Source: Actinomycetota bacterium
Lineage (GTDB): Bacteria; Actinomycetota; Thermoleophilia; Solirubrobacterales; 70-9
Length of the DNA stretch: 64,000 nucleotides
Assembly: GCA_018268575.1 (NCBI GenBank)
Contig: JAFDWF010000185.1
Location: 1-64,000 of the forward strand
Direction: 5' to 3'
The stretch's first letter is position 1. The number at the start of each line of letters is the position of its first letter. A model generated the notes under the pieces. The model was given only the letters and a program-made list of their open reading frames with translations. It searched no databases and was not told where the DNA came from. The position numbers were made by a program, and so were the translations under genes. This document shows, in pieces, positions 51,756 through 61,154 of this stretch.

Positions 51756-53233
51756 CCGAGGCTCCCCTCGACCCCGTCGTAGAGGCGACGGTAGGCGGCG
51801 TGGCCCGCGGCGTAGATCGCCGCCCGTTCGGGGCTCGGCCGCACCGGCTCCGGCGCCAGGGAGGCCGCCCGCTCGACCGCCTCGTCGAAGTCGCCGAAGA
51901 CGCCCCCGGCGAGCGCCGCCAGCATCGCCGCGCCGAGCGCGGTCGGCTCCTCGGCCAGCACCGGCCGCACCGGCCGGTTCAGGACGTCGGCCTTGATCTG
52001 CAGCCAGAGCGGGCTGCGGGCGCCGCCGCCGACCACGCGGACCTCCTCGCCCGCCAGCCCCAGGGCGGCCAGCCGGTCGACCACGTCGCGGAGCGCGTAG
52101 GCGCAGCCCTCGAGCACCGCGCGGGCGAGGTGGCGGTCGGTGTGGTTCATCGCGATCCCGGCGAAGGCGCCGCGCATCGCGTCGTTCCAGCGCGGCGCCA
52201 TCGCCCCGCTCAGGGTCGGCAGGAAGGTCACCCCGTCGGCGCCGGGCGGCGCCGCGGCGGCGCGCTCGAAGAGCTCTTCCTGGGAGCAGTGGAGGACCGA
52301 CTCAGCCAGCCACAGGGTGCTGCCGCCGGAGACGAAGCCGGGGTTCTCGACCAGAAGCGTGCCCGGCACCGCGTGGGCGTGGGTCTCGACCAGCCGCTCC
52401 TCGTCGAGGGTCAGCCGCTCGGCCACCGCGGCGATCGGCTCGGCGGTGCCGGTGACGTCGGCGATCAGCCCCGGCCGCAGGAGGCCGGCGGCGAGCGCGG
52501 CGCCGTGATCGTCGCCGGTGCCGACGATCACCTGGCAGGCGCTGCAGAGGCCGAGCCGCGCGGCGGCCGCCGGGGTCAGCGTCCCGGCCAGGTCGGTCGA
52601 GTCGCGCACTGCGGGGAGGCGGTCGAGGTCGAGCCCGGCCGCCTCGACCAGCGCCGCCGACCAGTCGCCGGCGGCGATGTCGTAGATCAAGGTCGAGGAG
52701 GAGTTCGCCCGGTCCTGGACCAGCGCGCCGGTCAGGCGGCCGACCAGGTAGCCGCCGACCGAGGGCAGCGAGCGGGCCGCCGCGTAGACCTCGGGTTCCT
52801 CGTCGCGCAGCCACATCATCTTCGGCGCCGTGTGGGAGGCGTCGCAGACGAGGCCGGTGCGCTCGAACAAGTCGCGCTCGCCGACCGCCTCGCAGAGCGC
52901 CTCGGCCTGCGCCGCGGCGCGGCGGTCGAGCCAGATCACCGCGTTGCGCAACGGCCGCAGCGCCGCGTCGACCGCCACCACGCCGTCGACCTGGGAGGCG
53001 AGGCCGAGCTGGCCGACCTCGCTCCCCTCGACGCCGGCTACGTCCAACACCTGGTGCACGGCGTCCTCCAGGCCCAGCTCCCACTCGGCCGGGTCCTGCT
53101 CGGCCCAGCCGCCCGCCGGGTGGCTCATCGAGCAGGCCCGCCTGCCGACCGCGAGGACCTCGCCCTCGGGGTCGAGCAGGCAGGCCTTGACGCTCTGCGA
53201 GCCGACGTCGATGCCGATCGTGTGCGACGCCAT
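51752..53233 (-). CDS. FGGY-family carbohydrate/polyol kinase
   Basis: A 493-residue protein. IGIDVGSQSVKACLLD is the phosphate loop at the start. GTGDDHGAALAAGLL, PTLSGAMAPRWNDAMRGAFAGI and VRVVGGGARSPLW are FGGY signatures. It is closest in pattern to xylulokinase-like members. It would phosphorylate the imported polyol. ATG 53233 was chosen over an upstream frame. Confidence 0.88.
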   Translation of the reverse strand: MASHTIGIDVGSQSVKACLLDPEGEVLAVGRRACSMSHPAGGWAEQDPAEWELGLEDAVHQVLDVAGVEGSEVGQLGLASQVDGVVAVDAALRPLRNAVIWLDRRAAAQAEALCEAVGERDLFERTGLVCDASHTAPKMMWLRDEEPEVYAAARSLPSVGGYLVGRLTGALVQDRANSSSTLIYDIAAGDWSAALVEAAGLDLDRLPAVRDSTDLAGTLTPAAAARLGLCSACQVIVGTGDDHGAALAAGLLRPGLIADVTGTAEPIAAVAERLTLDEERLVETHAHAVPGTLLVENPGFVSGGSTLWLAESVLHCSQEELFERAAAAPPGADGVTFLPTLSGAMAPRWNDAMRGAFAGIAMNHTDRHLARAVLEGCAYALRDVVDRLAALGLAGEEVRVVGGGARSPLWLQIKADVLNRPVRPVLAEEPTALGAAMLAALAGGVFGDFDEAVERAASLAPEPVRPSPERAAIYAAGHAAYRRLYDGVEGSLG

Positions 53234-53237
53234 TCGC

Positions 53238-54737
53238 TCAGACGCCCAGCGCCAGGTCCGGGTTTTCCTCGACGTCATCGATGCCGCCGAGCGCGGCGCC
53301 GGCGGTCTCCAGCTGCTTCGGCCGGTAGGCGCCGAGCCAGAAGGTGGCGATCACCGCAGCCACGACCCAGCCGATGATCACGTACGGGAACCAGGTGTAG
53401 GGCGCCACTTCCTGCTCGACGACCTGCCCGATCGTCAGCCCCACCATCAACAGCGCGCCGGCTCCGGGCAGGATCCCGTGGCGGAGCAGGTTGAAGTCAC
53501 CGCGTTCGCTGAAGAAGCGGACCGCGGCGGCGTTCGTGAGGATGTAGACGAGCAGGATGCCGAGGGTGAGCAGGAAGCCGAGGTAGCCGTAGACGGCCGA
53601 CCCCGCGCCCGGATTGCCGAGGCCGCCGGCGATCGCGCCGACGATGAAGGCGAGGCCGACCGCGAAGACACCCTGGAAGAGGACCGCGTAGGTCGGCGTC
53701 TGTCGCTTCGGGTCGATGTGGGCGAACAGCGAGGGCAAGAGGCCCTCCCGCCCCATCGCGTGGAGGATCCGCACGATGCCGTTGTTCGAGGCGACCATCA
53801 CTGCGAACATCGAGGAGACCGAGGCGATGATCACCGGCCATTCCATCCAGCTGGCGTACCGGGCCGCGAGTTCGTCCCAGGGCAGGCTTTCGCCAGTCAG
53901 GCCGTTCATCGCGGTCCTACCGAGGCCGATCGCCTCCGACCAGATGCAGAAGACGTAGATCCCGCCGACCAGCATGATCGACCCGATGATCGCCTTCGGG
54001 ATCCGCCGGCGCGGTTCGCGCACCTCCTCGCCGAGCGAGGCGGCGGCCTCGAAGCCGACGAAGCTGAGGGCGGCGAAGATCGCCCCGTCGATCAGCCCGC
54101 TGGCGCCGTGCGGTGAGCTCGAGGGATTGAACGGGTGCAGGTTGAGCCCGCTGTCGCCGCCGTGGATGACGACGATGATCGCCATCAGCATCACGATGAA
54201 CACCTCGATGCTGAAGAGGACGAGCGCCGTGCGCAGCGAGGAGGTGATCCCCTCGAAGGCAAGGAAGGTCATCACCAGCGCCGGCACCAGGCCGATGATC
54301 CACCACGGGATGTTGGCCGAGAACTGGTCGTTGAAGGTGTTCTGCAGGAAGCTGCCGATCAGCCCGATCTCGGCCGGCGGCAGCAGCGCGTAGGCGACGA
54401 AGATCAGCGCCCCGGTGAGGAACCCGGCTTTGGCGCCGAACCCTCGCGTGACGTAGGTGTAGAAGGCGCCCGCGCTCGGCAGCGCCCGCGCCATCTCCAT
54501 CACCCCGGTCGCCGTGATCGCCATCGCGATCACCGTCAGCAGGTAGACCAGAGGCGTCGCGAACCCGGAGAACGGGGTCGAGAACTGAGGGTTGAAGAAC
54601 GTCGAAACCGCCGGGCCCATCACCGCCGCGGACATGATCACCGCACCGGTGAGGCCGACCGCGTTGCGCCGCAGTGCGCTTTGCCGCGGGTTCGCCCCCT
54701 CAACCGGCGAGGCGGCGACGTCACTCACTTGTGCCAT
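53238..54737 (-). CDS. APC-superfamily permease
   Basis: A 499-residue, about 12-TM transporter. It has GLTGAVIMSAAVMGPAVS near the start, GAFYTYVTRGFGAKAGF, and FVGFEAAASLGEEVREPRRRIPKA, the APC cytosolic loop. It is the first gene of the operon. APC members mostly carry amino acids or amines, which fits poorly with a polyol operon and leaves the substrate open. ATG 54737 has GAGAGGAA ahead. Confidence 0.88.
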   Translation of the reverse strand: MAQVSDVAASPVEGANPRQSALRRNAVGLTGAVIMSAAVMGPAVSTFFNPQFSTPFSGFATPLVYLLTVIAMAITATGVMEMARALPSAGAFYTYVTRGFGAKAGFLTGALIFVAYALLPPAEIGLIGSFLQNTFNDQFSANIPWWIIGLVPALVMTFLAFEGITSSLRTALVLFSIEVFIVMLMAIIVVIHGGDSGLNLHPFNPSSSPHGASGLIDGAIFAALSFVGFEAAASLGEEVREPRRRIPKAIIGSIMLVGGIYVFCIWSEAIGLGRTAMNGLTGESLPWDELAARYASWMEWPVIIASVSSMFAVMVASNNGIVRILHAMGREGLLPSLFAHIDPKRQTPTYAVLFQGVFAVGLAFIVGAIAGGLGNPGAGSAVYGYLGFLLTLGILLVYILTNAAAVRFFSERGDFNLLRHGILPGAGALLMVGLTIGQVVEQEVAPYTWFPYVIIGWVVAAVIATFWLGAYRPKQLETAGAALGGIDDVEENPDLALGV

Positions 54738-54780
54738 CGGAGAATTCCTCTCTTCCCGTTGTCTTTTCCCAGAAGACAAT

Positions 54781-54803
54781 TCATCAGACGTCTAATGAAT
54801 ATA
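54781..54803 (-). promoter_or_regulatory. operator and -10 box of the polyol operon
   Basis: TCATCAGACGTCTAATGA (54781-54798) is a near-perfect palindrome with core AGACGTCT. On the minus strand TATATT (54803-54798) lies beside it, so the transcription start would fall inside the palindrome. This fits repression by the operon's GntR protein. Confidence 0.7.
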
Positions 54804-54852
54804 GCCGAATTCACGACTACCGCTCGGAATTCCGTCTGGCGGAGAGGAGAAT

Positions 54853-56235
54853 TTGCGGAATATCCGGGGAGGGGAGCTAGGATCCCTCGCCCCGTCTAGG
54901 TCCAGCCGACCTCACAGACCAAGGAACGAGACGATCCGAGCAGACCTCGCCAAGCCGACGAGCCCCGCCCCGCGCCTCCGGCGCGGGGCCGCGGTGCTGC
55001 TCGCGATGGCGGCGCTGCTCGCCTCGCTGGCCCTCGTCGCGGCGGCAAGCGCGGCCGGGCCGCAGCCGCGCGGCAGCGGCCCGGGCGACAGCGGCGCCTC
55101 AGGCGCGACGCCGACGTCCGACCCCACCGCGACCGCCTCGGTGATCGGCGGGCACAACGCGACGATCGCGCAGTACCCGTCGCTCGCCTTCATCGAAGGC
55201 GTCGCGGCGACCTCGGGCTACGCCTGCACCGGCACCGTCGTCGCGCCGCGCGTCGTCCTCACCGCCGGCCACTGCGTCGAGGACATCGAATCGAGCTCGA
55301 TCACCGAACCGACGAAGATCGCCGTCGCCACCGGGGTCTCCAACCTGCAGAAGATCGCCCGCAACCAGATCAGCGCCGTCACCCAGGTGCTCGCCTATCC
55401 AGGCTTCGACCCGAGCAGGCTACAGGGCGACGCCGGCCTGCTGATCCTCGCCGAACCGGTCGCCGCGCCGCCGATCGCGCTCGCCACCACCGCCGAAGCC
55501 TCGCTCTACGAAGCCGGCGACGCGCTGACGATCGCGGGGTGGGGGATCGACAACCGCACCACCGGCCACGCTCCCAACCAGCTGCAGGCGGCGACCGTGC
55601 CGATCGAGGAAGCCTCGCGCTGCAAGCAGGGGACGCGCCGCTTCTACCCCTTCTACGACCCGACCCACCAGCTCTGCACGCTCGACGCGGCCCACTTCAA
55701 GATCACCTCGTGCCACGGCGATTCGGGCGGCCCGGCGATCGCCACGCGGACCGACGGGACGATGGTCGAGGTCGGCGTCACCAGCCTCGGCGACGGCACC
55801 TGCAACCCTGCGAGCCCGGCCGTCTTCACCCGGGTCGACCAGATCCAGCCCTGGGTGCAGAGCTGGATCGACGCGGTCGAAGCGGGCGGGCCGACGCCGC
55901 AGATCGTCGTCCCCAAATCCCACATCCCGCGACTGACCCGGGAACGGGCAGAGGAACTGAGCGCGGTCGCGCTGGAAGAACAGCTCGGCTCCCGCTTCGC
56001 CCACGGGCAGGAACAGCGGATCCGCTGCAGCCGCCAGAGCATGGCCCAGTTCAAGTGCGCCGTCACCTGGTTTCAGAGCGCCGACGACTACTTCGGCACG
56101 ACCACCGTCTTCTACGCGATCCGCCACAACGTGGTGCTCGCCGACGTCCACTTCACCGTGCACTGGGTCAACGACCAGTGCTACTTCCACAGCGGCCACC
56201 GGGCCAGCTGCGTGGTACAGACGAAGAAGTTCTGA
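54853..56235 (+). CDS. secreted trypsin-like serine protease
   Basis: A 460-residue S1 protease. A basic N-terminal part and a hydrophobic segment (about 45-68) form a signal peptide or anchor. The mature enzyme may begin at VIGG (97-100), as in trypsin zymogens. The triad is His140 (LTAGHC), Asp193 (GDAGLLIL) and Ser291 (GDSGGP). A Cys-bearing extra domain of about 100 residues follows. TTG 54853 has GAGGAG just ahead. Confidence 0.88.
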   Translation: MRNIRGGELGSLAPSRSSRPHRPRNETIRADLAKPTSPAPRLRRGAAVLLAMAALLASLALVAAASAAGPQPRGSGPGDSGASGATPTSDPTATASVIGGHNATIAQYPSLAFIEGVAATSGYACTGTVVAPRVVLTAGHCVEDIESSSITEPTKIAVATGVSNLQKIARNQISAVTQVLAYPGFDPSRLQGDAGLLILAEPVAAPPIALATTAEASLYEAGDALTIAGWGIDNRTTGHAPNQLQAATVPIEEASRCKQGTRRFYPFYDPTHQLCTLDAAHFKITSCHGDSGGPAIATRTDGTMVEVGVTSLGDGTCNPASPAVFTRVDQIQPWVQSWIDAVEAGGPTPQIVVPKSHIPRLTRERAEELSAVALEEQLGSRFAHGQEQRIRCSRQSMAQFKCAVTWFQSADDYFGTTTVFYAIRHNVVLADVHFTVHWVNDQCYFHSGHRASCVVQTKKF

Positions 56236-57073
56236 GCACGGGACGGGGACGTCGCCGGCTGGCGCCCGGGGGAAGGGACCCGGCCTTCTCGGAGGCGACC
56301 CTGGCAGGCTGTGGCCGCCTCCGAGAAGGCCGGGTCACGGGGAGACGGCAGAGGGTCCTACGCTCCGCTGTTCCTTATGCCGGGATGGTGGGCACAAGGA
56401 ACAGCGGAGGGAGGGTGTCGCGGGGTCCGTCACGAAGACGCCGGGAAGTGCGCGGGAGACGTGAGGGAGACGCCGGGAAGTGCGCAGGTCACGTGAGGGA
56501 GACGTCACCGGTCCCACCCTTCCTCCACGGTCACGAAGACGCTGCGTGGATCGACCCTGCCATGGCAGGGTCGAACTACGCAGCGCGAGACGGGGCCCCG
56601 AAACTCCCCGTGAAGGCTCACGCCTTCCCTGCGATCGTGGACCCTTCGTCACCGACCGACCATGATCCGGCGGGGATCCCGCCGGATCATGCGTCTTTCC
56701 TACGGGACCCGCGCAGATCGCACGGTCTTCGTGGCGTCTTTCCTCGGCCTCGTCACGGAGACGTCGCATCCCTCCGTCCCGTCACGGAGATGCCCTGCTG
56801 CCGTATGCGCTATCCGCATACGGCAGCGAGTGGCCGATCTCCCCGCCACGCACCCGTCCCTGCGCCGGGTCCTCCCGAAACCCTCCCGTCCCGGGCGTCC
56901 CGGAGGCGGCCACAGCCTGCCCGGGTCGTCTCCGGGACGCCCGGGACGCCTGAACCCCGATCGGTCAGGCCCCGAACCCTCTCCGGTCCGCCCCTTGACT
57001 TGCGCCTCTCTGCGACTCCCGGAGCTAGGGCCGCGAGACGCCAGCTGGCCTCGCCCGCCCCGCGCGTCGCTAC
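56236..57073. repeat. non-coding hairpin array
   Basis: No gene was seen. Six long hairpins occur: 56277-56336 (21-bp perfect stem), 56363-56409 (14 bp), 56541-56584 (7 plus 11 bp), 56661-56691 (14 bp), 56797-56827 (13 bp) and 56890-56945 (15 bp). Their stems are unrelated in sequence. GTCACGAAGACG or GTCACGGAGACG recurs between them (56429, 56530, 56752, 56781 with one change). A 32-bp tandem repeat lies at about 56436-56500. Confidence 0.8.
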
Positions 57074-57334
57074 CTACTCGCCGCTCGGCTCCTGGACGGT
57101 GAAAGCGCGACGCTCGTAGTCCCAGCCGGTTCCCTCGCAGAGGACGTCCGGCGTCGTCCCCAGGGCCCCGGTCAGCTTCAGCATGGTGGCGAAGCGCGGT
57201 TCGCGACCGGCACGCTCGAGCAAGGAGATCTCGGTGCGGTGAAGCTCAGTCCGCTCGCCGAGCTCCTCCTGGGAGATTCCGACGGCGATCCGTCGGCGGC
57301 GCAGGTTGTGGGCGAAGCGCTCCTGTGGGGTCAA
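57074..57334 (-). CDS. XRE-family HTH regulator
   Basis: An 86-residue protein with a classic Cro/C1-type HTH (FAHNLRRRRIAVGISQEELGERTELHRTEISLLERAGREP), ending in a short tail that may dimerise. TTG start at 57334 with GGA 6 bases ahead. The targets are unknown. Confidence 0.85.
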   Translation of the reverse strand: MTPQERFAHNLRRRRIAVGISQEELGERTELHRTEISLLERAGREPRFATMLKLTGALGTTPDVLCEGTGWDYERRAFTVQEPSGE

Positions 57335-57502
57335 GTCGATTCCGTTCGCGCGAGTGTCAAATTTTTCTGCGCGTCATCGTGGCGTGCCGCAGACAACCGT
57401 TCCACAGACAAAGTGCCGCGCGGCCTTTGAGTGGCCCGCAACGTTCGCTACCTTGACGTGAGGAAGCGTGGGAGGGTTCTCTGGATCTTTACGTGAAATG
57501 CG

Positions 57503-57531
57503 TTGAGTGAAGGTGGCCCTTGTGTTATAGA
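57503..57531 (+). promoter_or_regulatory. candidate thrC promoter
   Basis: TTGAGT (57503-57508), 17 bp, TATAGA (57526-57531), 83 bp upstream of thrC. The stretch 57335-57613 holds no gene. A small GCCCC/GGGGC hairpin lies in the leader. Confidence 0.6.
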
Positions 57532-57613
57532 CGTAGGGGTCAAATCAACCGGCCGCCCCGCAGGGGCGCCGCATCGAAAAAGCCGCTTCGGCGGTAGTCA
57601 GAAAGGAAACGCG

Positions 57614-58921
57614 ATGAGCGACGACACGCAGCATCTGGAGGGGCCTATCGGCCGGCGAACCAGGTCCTGCGCGACCGAACTCGTCTGCCGTGATTGCGGC
57701 TACCGCACCGCATCGCTGGACTCGGCATTCAAGTGCCCGGCCTGCGGCGACGGGCTCGACATCGACTACGACTACGAGAGGGCCAAGGCGACGATCGCCG
57801 AGCACGGCCTCGACGATCGCCCCTGGAACATCTGGCGCTTCGAGGAGCTGTTGCCGATCACATCGGCGGCGGCGCAGGCCCGGGTCGGCCAGTTCGCCGG
57901 CCAGACGCCGCTGATCCACGCCGACCGGCTCGGCGCCGAGCTCGGCCTGAAGAACCTGTACCTGAAGGACGACTCGACCAACCGCCCGTCGCTCTCTTAT
58001 AAGGACCGCGTGGTGGGGATGGCGATCGCCCGCCTGGTCGAGCTGGGCAAAGACGAGGTCGGCTGCGTCTCGACCGGCAACGTCGGCACCGCCGTCGCGG
58101 CGCTCGCCGCGAAGGCCGGCGCCAGCGCCTACGTCTTCTACCCCGGCAACATGGAGAAGGGGAAGGCGAAGGCCTGCCGCGCCCTCGGCGCCCAGGTCTG
58201 TCAGCTCGCCGGCAACTACGACCAGGCCAACCGCGCCTGCCGCGAGCTCTCGTTGGCGAGCGGGATCGAGTTCGCCAACATCACCCTGCGGCCATTCTAC
58301 GCCGAGGGGGCGAAGACGATGGCCTTCGAGGTTGTCGAGGGGCTCGGCTGGCGCTCGCCGGACCACTTCGTCATCCCGGCCGCCGGCGGCACGCTCTCCT
58401 CGCGCGTCCACAAGGGGCTGAACGAGCTAGAGATGGTCGGCCTCGCCGAGACCGCGGGGACGAAGATCAACATCGCCCAGGCGGGCGGTTGCGACCCGAT
58501 CGCCACCGCGATCCTCGAGGGCGGCGAGATCGAGCCGCAGACCCCGGACACCGCCGCCCATTCGCTGGCGATCGGCGCTCCCGGCGACGGCCCGCTGGTG
58601 GTCGACGCCGTCCGCACCCGCGGCGGCTCGGCGGCAACGCCGACCGACCCGGAGATCTGGGAAGCGATCGACCTCCTCGGCGCCACCGAGGGCATCCTCA
58701 CCGAGCCCGCCGGCGGCACCACGATCGCCTCGGTGGCCCAGCTCGCCGCGCGGGGCAAGATCGGGGCCGAGGAGACGGTGGTCGCGATCATCAGCGGCAA
58801 CGGCCTGAAGACGATCCAGGACCACCCGGAGAAGGACTGGCCGGAAATGGTCGCCTGCAACCTCGAGGCGATGGGCGCCCAGCTCGACGGCTTTCGCCGC
58901 ACCGCGGCGACGGTCGCCTGA
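57614..58921 (+). CDS. thrC: threonine synthase
   Basis: A 435-residue PLP enzyme that turns O-phosphohomoserine into threonine. An N-terminal zinc ribbon (Cys25, Cys28, Cys41, Cys44) is followed by the fold-type II PLP domain. Lys130 in SLSYKDR binds PLP. VSTGNVGTAVAA is the phosphate-contacting loop. ATG 57614 has AAAGGA ahead. Confidence 0.9.
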   Translation: MSDDTQHLEGPIGRRTRSCATELVCRDCGYRTASLDSAFKCPACGDGLDIDYDYERAKATIAEHGLDDRPWNIWRFEELLPITSAAAQARVGQFAGQTPLIHADRLGAELGLKNLYLKDDSTNRPSLSYKDRVVGMAIARLVELGKDEVGCVSTGNVGTAVAALAAKAGASAYVFYPGNMEKGKAKACRALGAQVCQLAGNYDQANRACRELSLASGIEFANITLRPFYAEGAKTMAFEVVEGLGWRSPDHFVIPAAGGTLSSRVHKGLNELEMVGLAETAGTKINIAQAGGCDPIATAILEGGEIEPQTPDTAAHSLAIGAPGDGPLVVDAVRTRGGSAATPTDPEIWEAIDLLGATEGILTEPAGGTTIASVAQLAARGKIGAEETVVAIISGNGLKTIQDHPEKDWPEMVACNLEAMGAQLDGFRRTAATVA

Positions 58922-58963
58922 CCGCGAGCCCTACGCGTCTGATCGAGGGACGGGGCCCGGCGG

Positions 58964-59863
58964 ATGACGACGCTGCCCGAGCTGGACGGCGTTCGTCATC
59001 GCTGGGTCGAGGCACGCGGCCTGCGCTTCCACCTGGCCGAAGCGGGGGAGGGCGAGGAGCTCGTCCTCTGCCTGCACGGCTGGCCGCAGCACTGGTACGA
59101 GTGGCGCTTCCTGCTGCCGCGCCTGGCGGCGGCGGGCTACCGGGCGGTGGCGATGGACCTGCGCGGCTTCGGCTGGTCAGACGCGCCGCGGGACGGCTAC
59201 GAGAAGGAGAACCTCGCCGACGACGTCCTTGCCGTGCTCGAGGCGATCGGCGCCGAGCGGGTGCGCCTGGTCGGCCACGACTGGGGCGGCTGGATCGGTT
59301 ACCTGCTCTGCCTGCGGGCGCCGCAGCGCTTCCGGCAGTACCTGGCGCTGAACATCGTGCCGCCGTGGGTGAACCCGCGCATGGTCTTCCCGGAGATCTG
59401 GCGCTTCACCTACCAGCTCGTGATCGCCGCCCCAGTGCTCGGCTACCGCCTGCACACGAGCGGGGCCTTCGTGCCGAAGATGCTCCGCGCCGCGGCGACC
59501 GTCCGCGACAATTTCGACGAGGAGACCGTCCACGTCTTCGGCGACAACCTCGCCGAGCCCGACCGGGCGCGCGCCTGCGTGCAGATGTACCGGGTGTTCC
59601 AGCTGCGCGAGCAGCCGGCGATCATCAAAGGCCGCTACGCGGGCGCCCGCCTCACCGTGCCGACCCTCCACGTCCACGGCACCGACGACGCCGCCCTGCG
59701 GCCGAAGATGCTCGCCGGCTACCAGCGCCATGCCGACGACATGCGGGTCGAGCTGGTCGAAGGCTGCGGCCACTTCATCGCCGACGAGGCCCCCGAGCTG
59801 GTCGCCGACCGCGCCTTGGGCTTCTTCAGTCAGGCGGCCGCCGCCGCTCCCACTCGTCCATAG
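58964..59863 (+). CDS. alpha/beta hydrolase, epoxide-hydrolase-like
   Basis: A 299-residue protein with oxyanion motif HGWPQHWYEW and nucleophile Asp in VGHDWGGWIG, as in epoxide hydrolases and haloalkane dehalogenases. His lies in EGCGHFIADEAPE. A cap domain occupies about 140-215. The substrate is unknown. Confidence 0.85.
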   Translation: MTTLPELDGVRHRWVEARGLRFHLAEAGEGEELVLCLHGWPQHWYEWRFLLPRLAAAGYRAVAMDLRGFGWSDAPRDGYEKENLADDVLAVLEAIGAERVRLVGHDWGGWIGYLLCLRAPQRFRQYLALNIVPPWVNPRMVFPEIWRFTYQLVIAAPVLGYRLHTSGAFVPKMLRAAATVRDNFDEETVHVFGDNLAEPDRARACVQMYRVFQLREQPAIIKGRYAGARLTVPTLHVHGTDDAALRPKMLAGYQRHADDMRVELVEGCGHFIADEAPELVADRALGFFSQAAAAAPTRP

Positions 59864-59874
59864 AATCCGGCGCG

Positions 59875-60300
59875 ATGCGGGCGCTCGTCCAGAGGTGCAG
59901 CCAGGCGGCGGTCGACGTCGAGGGGACGCGGGTGGCGCAGATCAAGGCGGGGATGGTGGTGCTGCTCGGGGTTCGGGTCGGCGACACCGAGGCCGAGTGC
60001 GACCGGCTGGCCGACAAGGTGCTGGCGCTGCGGATCTTCGACGATGCGGAGGGGAAGATGAACGAGCCGTTGGGGCCGCAGCGGGAGATCCTCTGCGTCA
60101 GCCAGTTCACCCTCTACGGCGACACCCGCAAGGGCACCCGCCCCAGCTACATCAAGGCGGCGCGCCCCGCGGAGGCCGAGCCCCTCTACGATCGCTTCTG
60201 TGAGCGCACCGGGGCGAAGAAGGGTGTCTTCGGTGCCTGCATGGGGGTGGCGTTGATCAACGACGGTCCGGTCACCGTGATGGTCGAGGTGGAACGGTGA
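59875..60300 (+). CDS. dtd: D-aminoacyl-tRNA deacylase
   Basis: A 141-residue protein that hydrolyses D-aminoacyl-tRNA. MRALVQRCSQAAVDVEG at the start, SQFTLYGDTRKGTRPS (the SQFTL active-site motif) and the NDGPVTVMVEV end (NxGPVT motif) are all present. Confidence 0.95.
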   Translation: MRALVQRCSQAAVDVEGTRVAQIKAGMVVLLGVRVGDTEAECDRLADKVLALRIFDDAEGKMNEPLGPQREILCVSQFTLYGDTRKGTRPSYIKAARPAEAEPLYDRFCERTGAKKGVFGACMGVALINDGPVTVMVEVER

Positions 60301-61130
60301 GCGGCGACCAGGGCATCGTCGAGGTCCGCCCGGGACGGTCGATCGCCTGGACCGCGGTCGGCGACGGCCCGCCGCTGCTGCTCGTCAACGGCTACGGCGC
60401 CACCGGCCTCGACTGGGACCCGAGCTTCCTCGGCCTGCTCGCCGCCCGCCACCGGGTGATCTGCCCGGACAACATCGGGCTCGGGCGCTCGGTGCTCGCC
60501 GATGACGACGAGGTAGGTGGGGCGGAGGGGATGACCGCCGACATGATCGCCCTGCTCGACGCGCTGGAGGTCGAGCGGGCCGCCGTCGCCGGCTGGTCGA
60601 TGGGCGGCTTCGTCGCCCAGTCGCTGGCCCGGCAGGCGCCCGAGCGGGTCGCCGCGCTGGGCCTGATCTCCACCCACACCGGCGGCCCCGATTGCGTCAA
60701 CGGCGAGACCGCGATCGCCCGACAGCTGATCGACCACTCGGGCACGCCGCGCGAGCAGGCGACCCGGCTCATCTCACTGCTCTTCCCGCCCGAGGTCGCC
60801 CCGGAAGCCGACCAGCGCTTCGGCGAGATCGTTGCCGCCGCTCGCGCGGCGCTCCCGGAGCGGGTGCTCTTCATGCAGGAGGAAGCCCTGGGTGCCTGGC
60901 ACGGGCGCCCGACCTCGCTGCCGCCGACCGACCTGGCGCTCCCGGTCGCCGTGGTCCACGGCGGGGCGGACTTGGTCGTGCCGCCCGGCAACGCCGAGGT
61001 GCTCGCCCGCTTCCATCCGGGCGCCACGGTGGCGCTCCGCCCCGCCTGCGCCCACGCGCCGATGGCACAGGAGCCGGAGGCCGTCTCGACGGCGATCCTT
61101 GCCGTTACCGCCGCTCCGCAGGGCTCGTAA
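60297..61130 (+). CDS. alpha/beta hydrolase
   Basis: A 277-residue protein with nucleophile Ser in AGWSMGGFVAQ and the usual PLLLVNGYGATG oxyanion region. Asp and His lie near HGGADLVVPP and ACAHAPM. GTG 60297 overlaps the dtd stop (GTGA). The substrate is unknown. Confidence 0.85.
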   Translation: MSGDQGIVEVRPGRSIAWTAVGDGPPLLLVNGYGATGLDWDPSFLGLLAARHRVICPDNIGLGRSVLADDDEVGGAEGMTADMIALLDALEVERAAVAGWSMGGFVAQSLARQAPERVAALGLISTHTGGPDCVNGETAIARQLIDHSGTPREQATRLISLLFPPEVAPEADQRFGEIVAAARAALPERVLFMQEEALGAWHGRPTSLPPTDLALPVAVVHGGADLVVPPGNAEVLARFHPGATVALRPACAHAPMAQEPEAVSTAILAVTAAPQGS

Positions 61131-61154
61131 CTGCGGGCCTCCCGGGAGGCCGGC

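Noticed and set aside
51800..53377. 525-codon plus-strand open frame
   Set aside because: Antisense to the FGGY kinase, which has clear signatures.
56436..56500. CRISPR-like array
   Set aside because: Only two adjacent 32-bp imperfect copies without spacers and no cas genes nearby.
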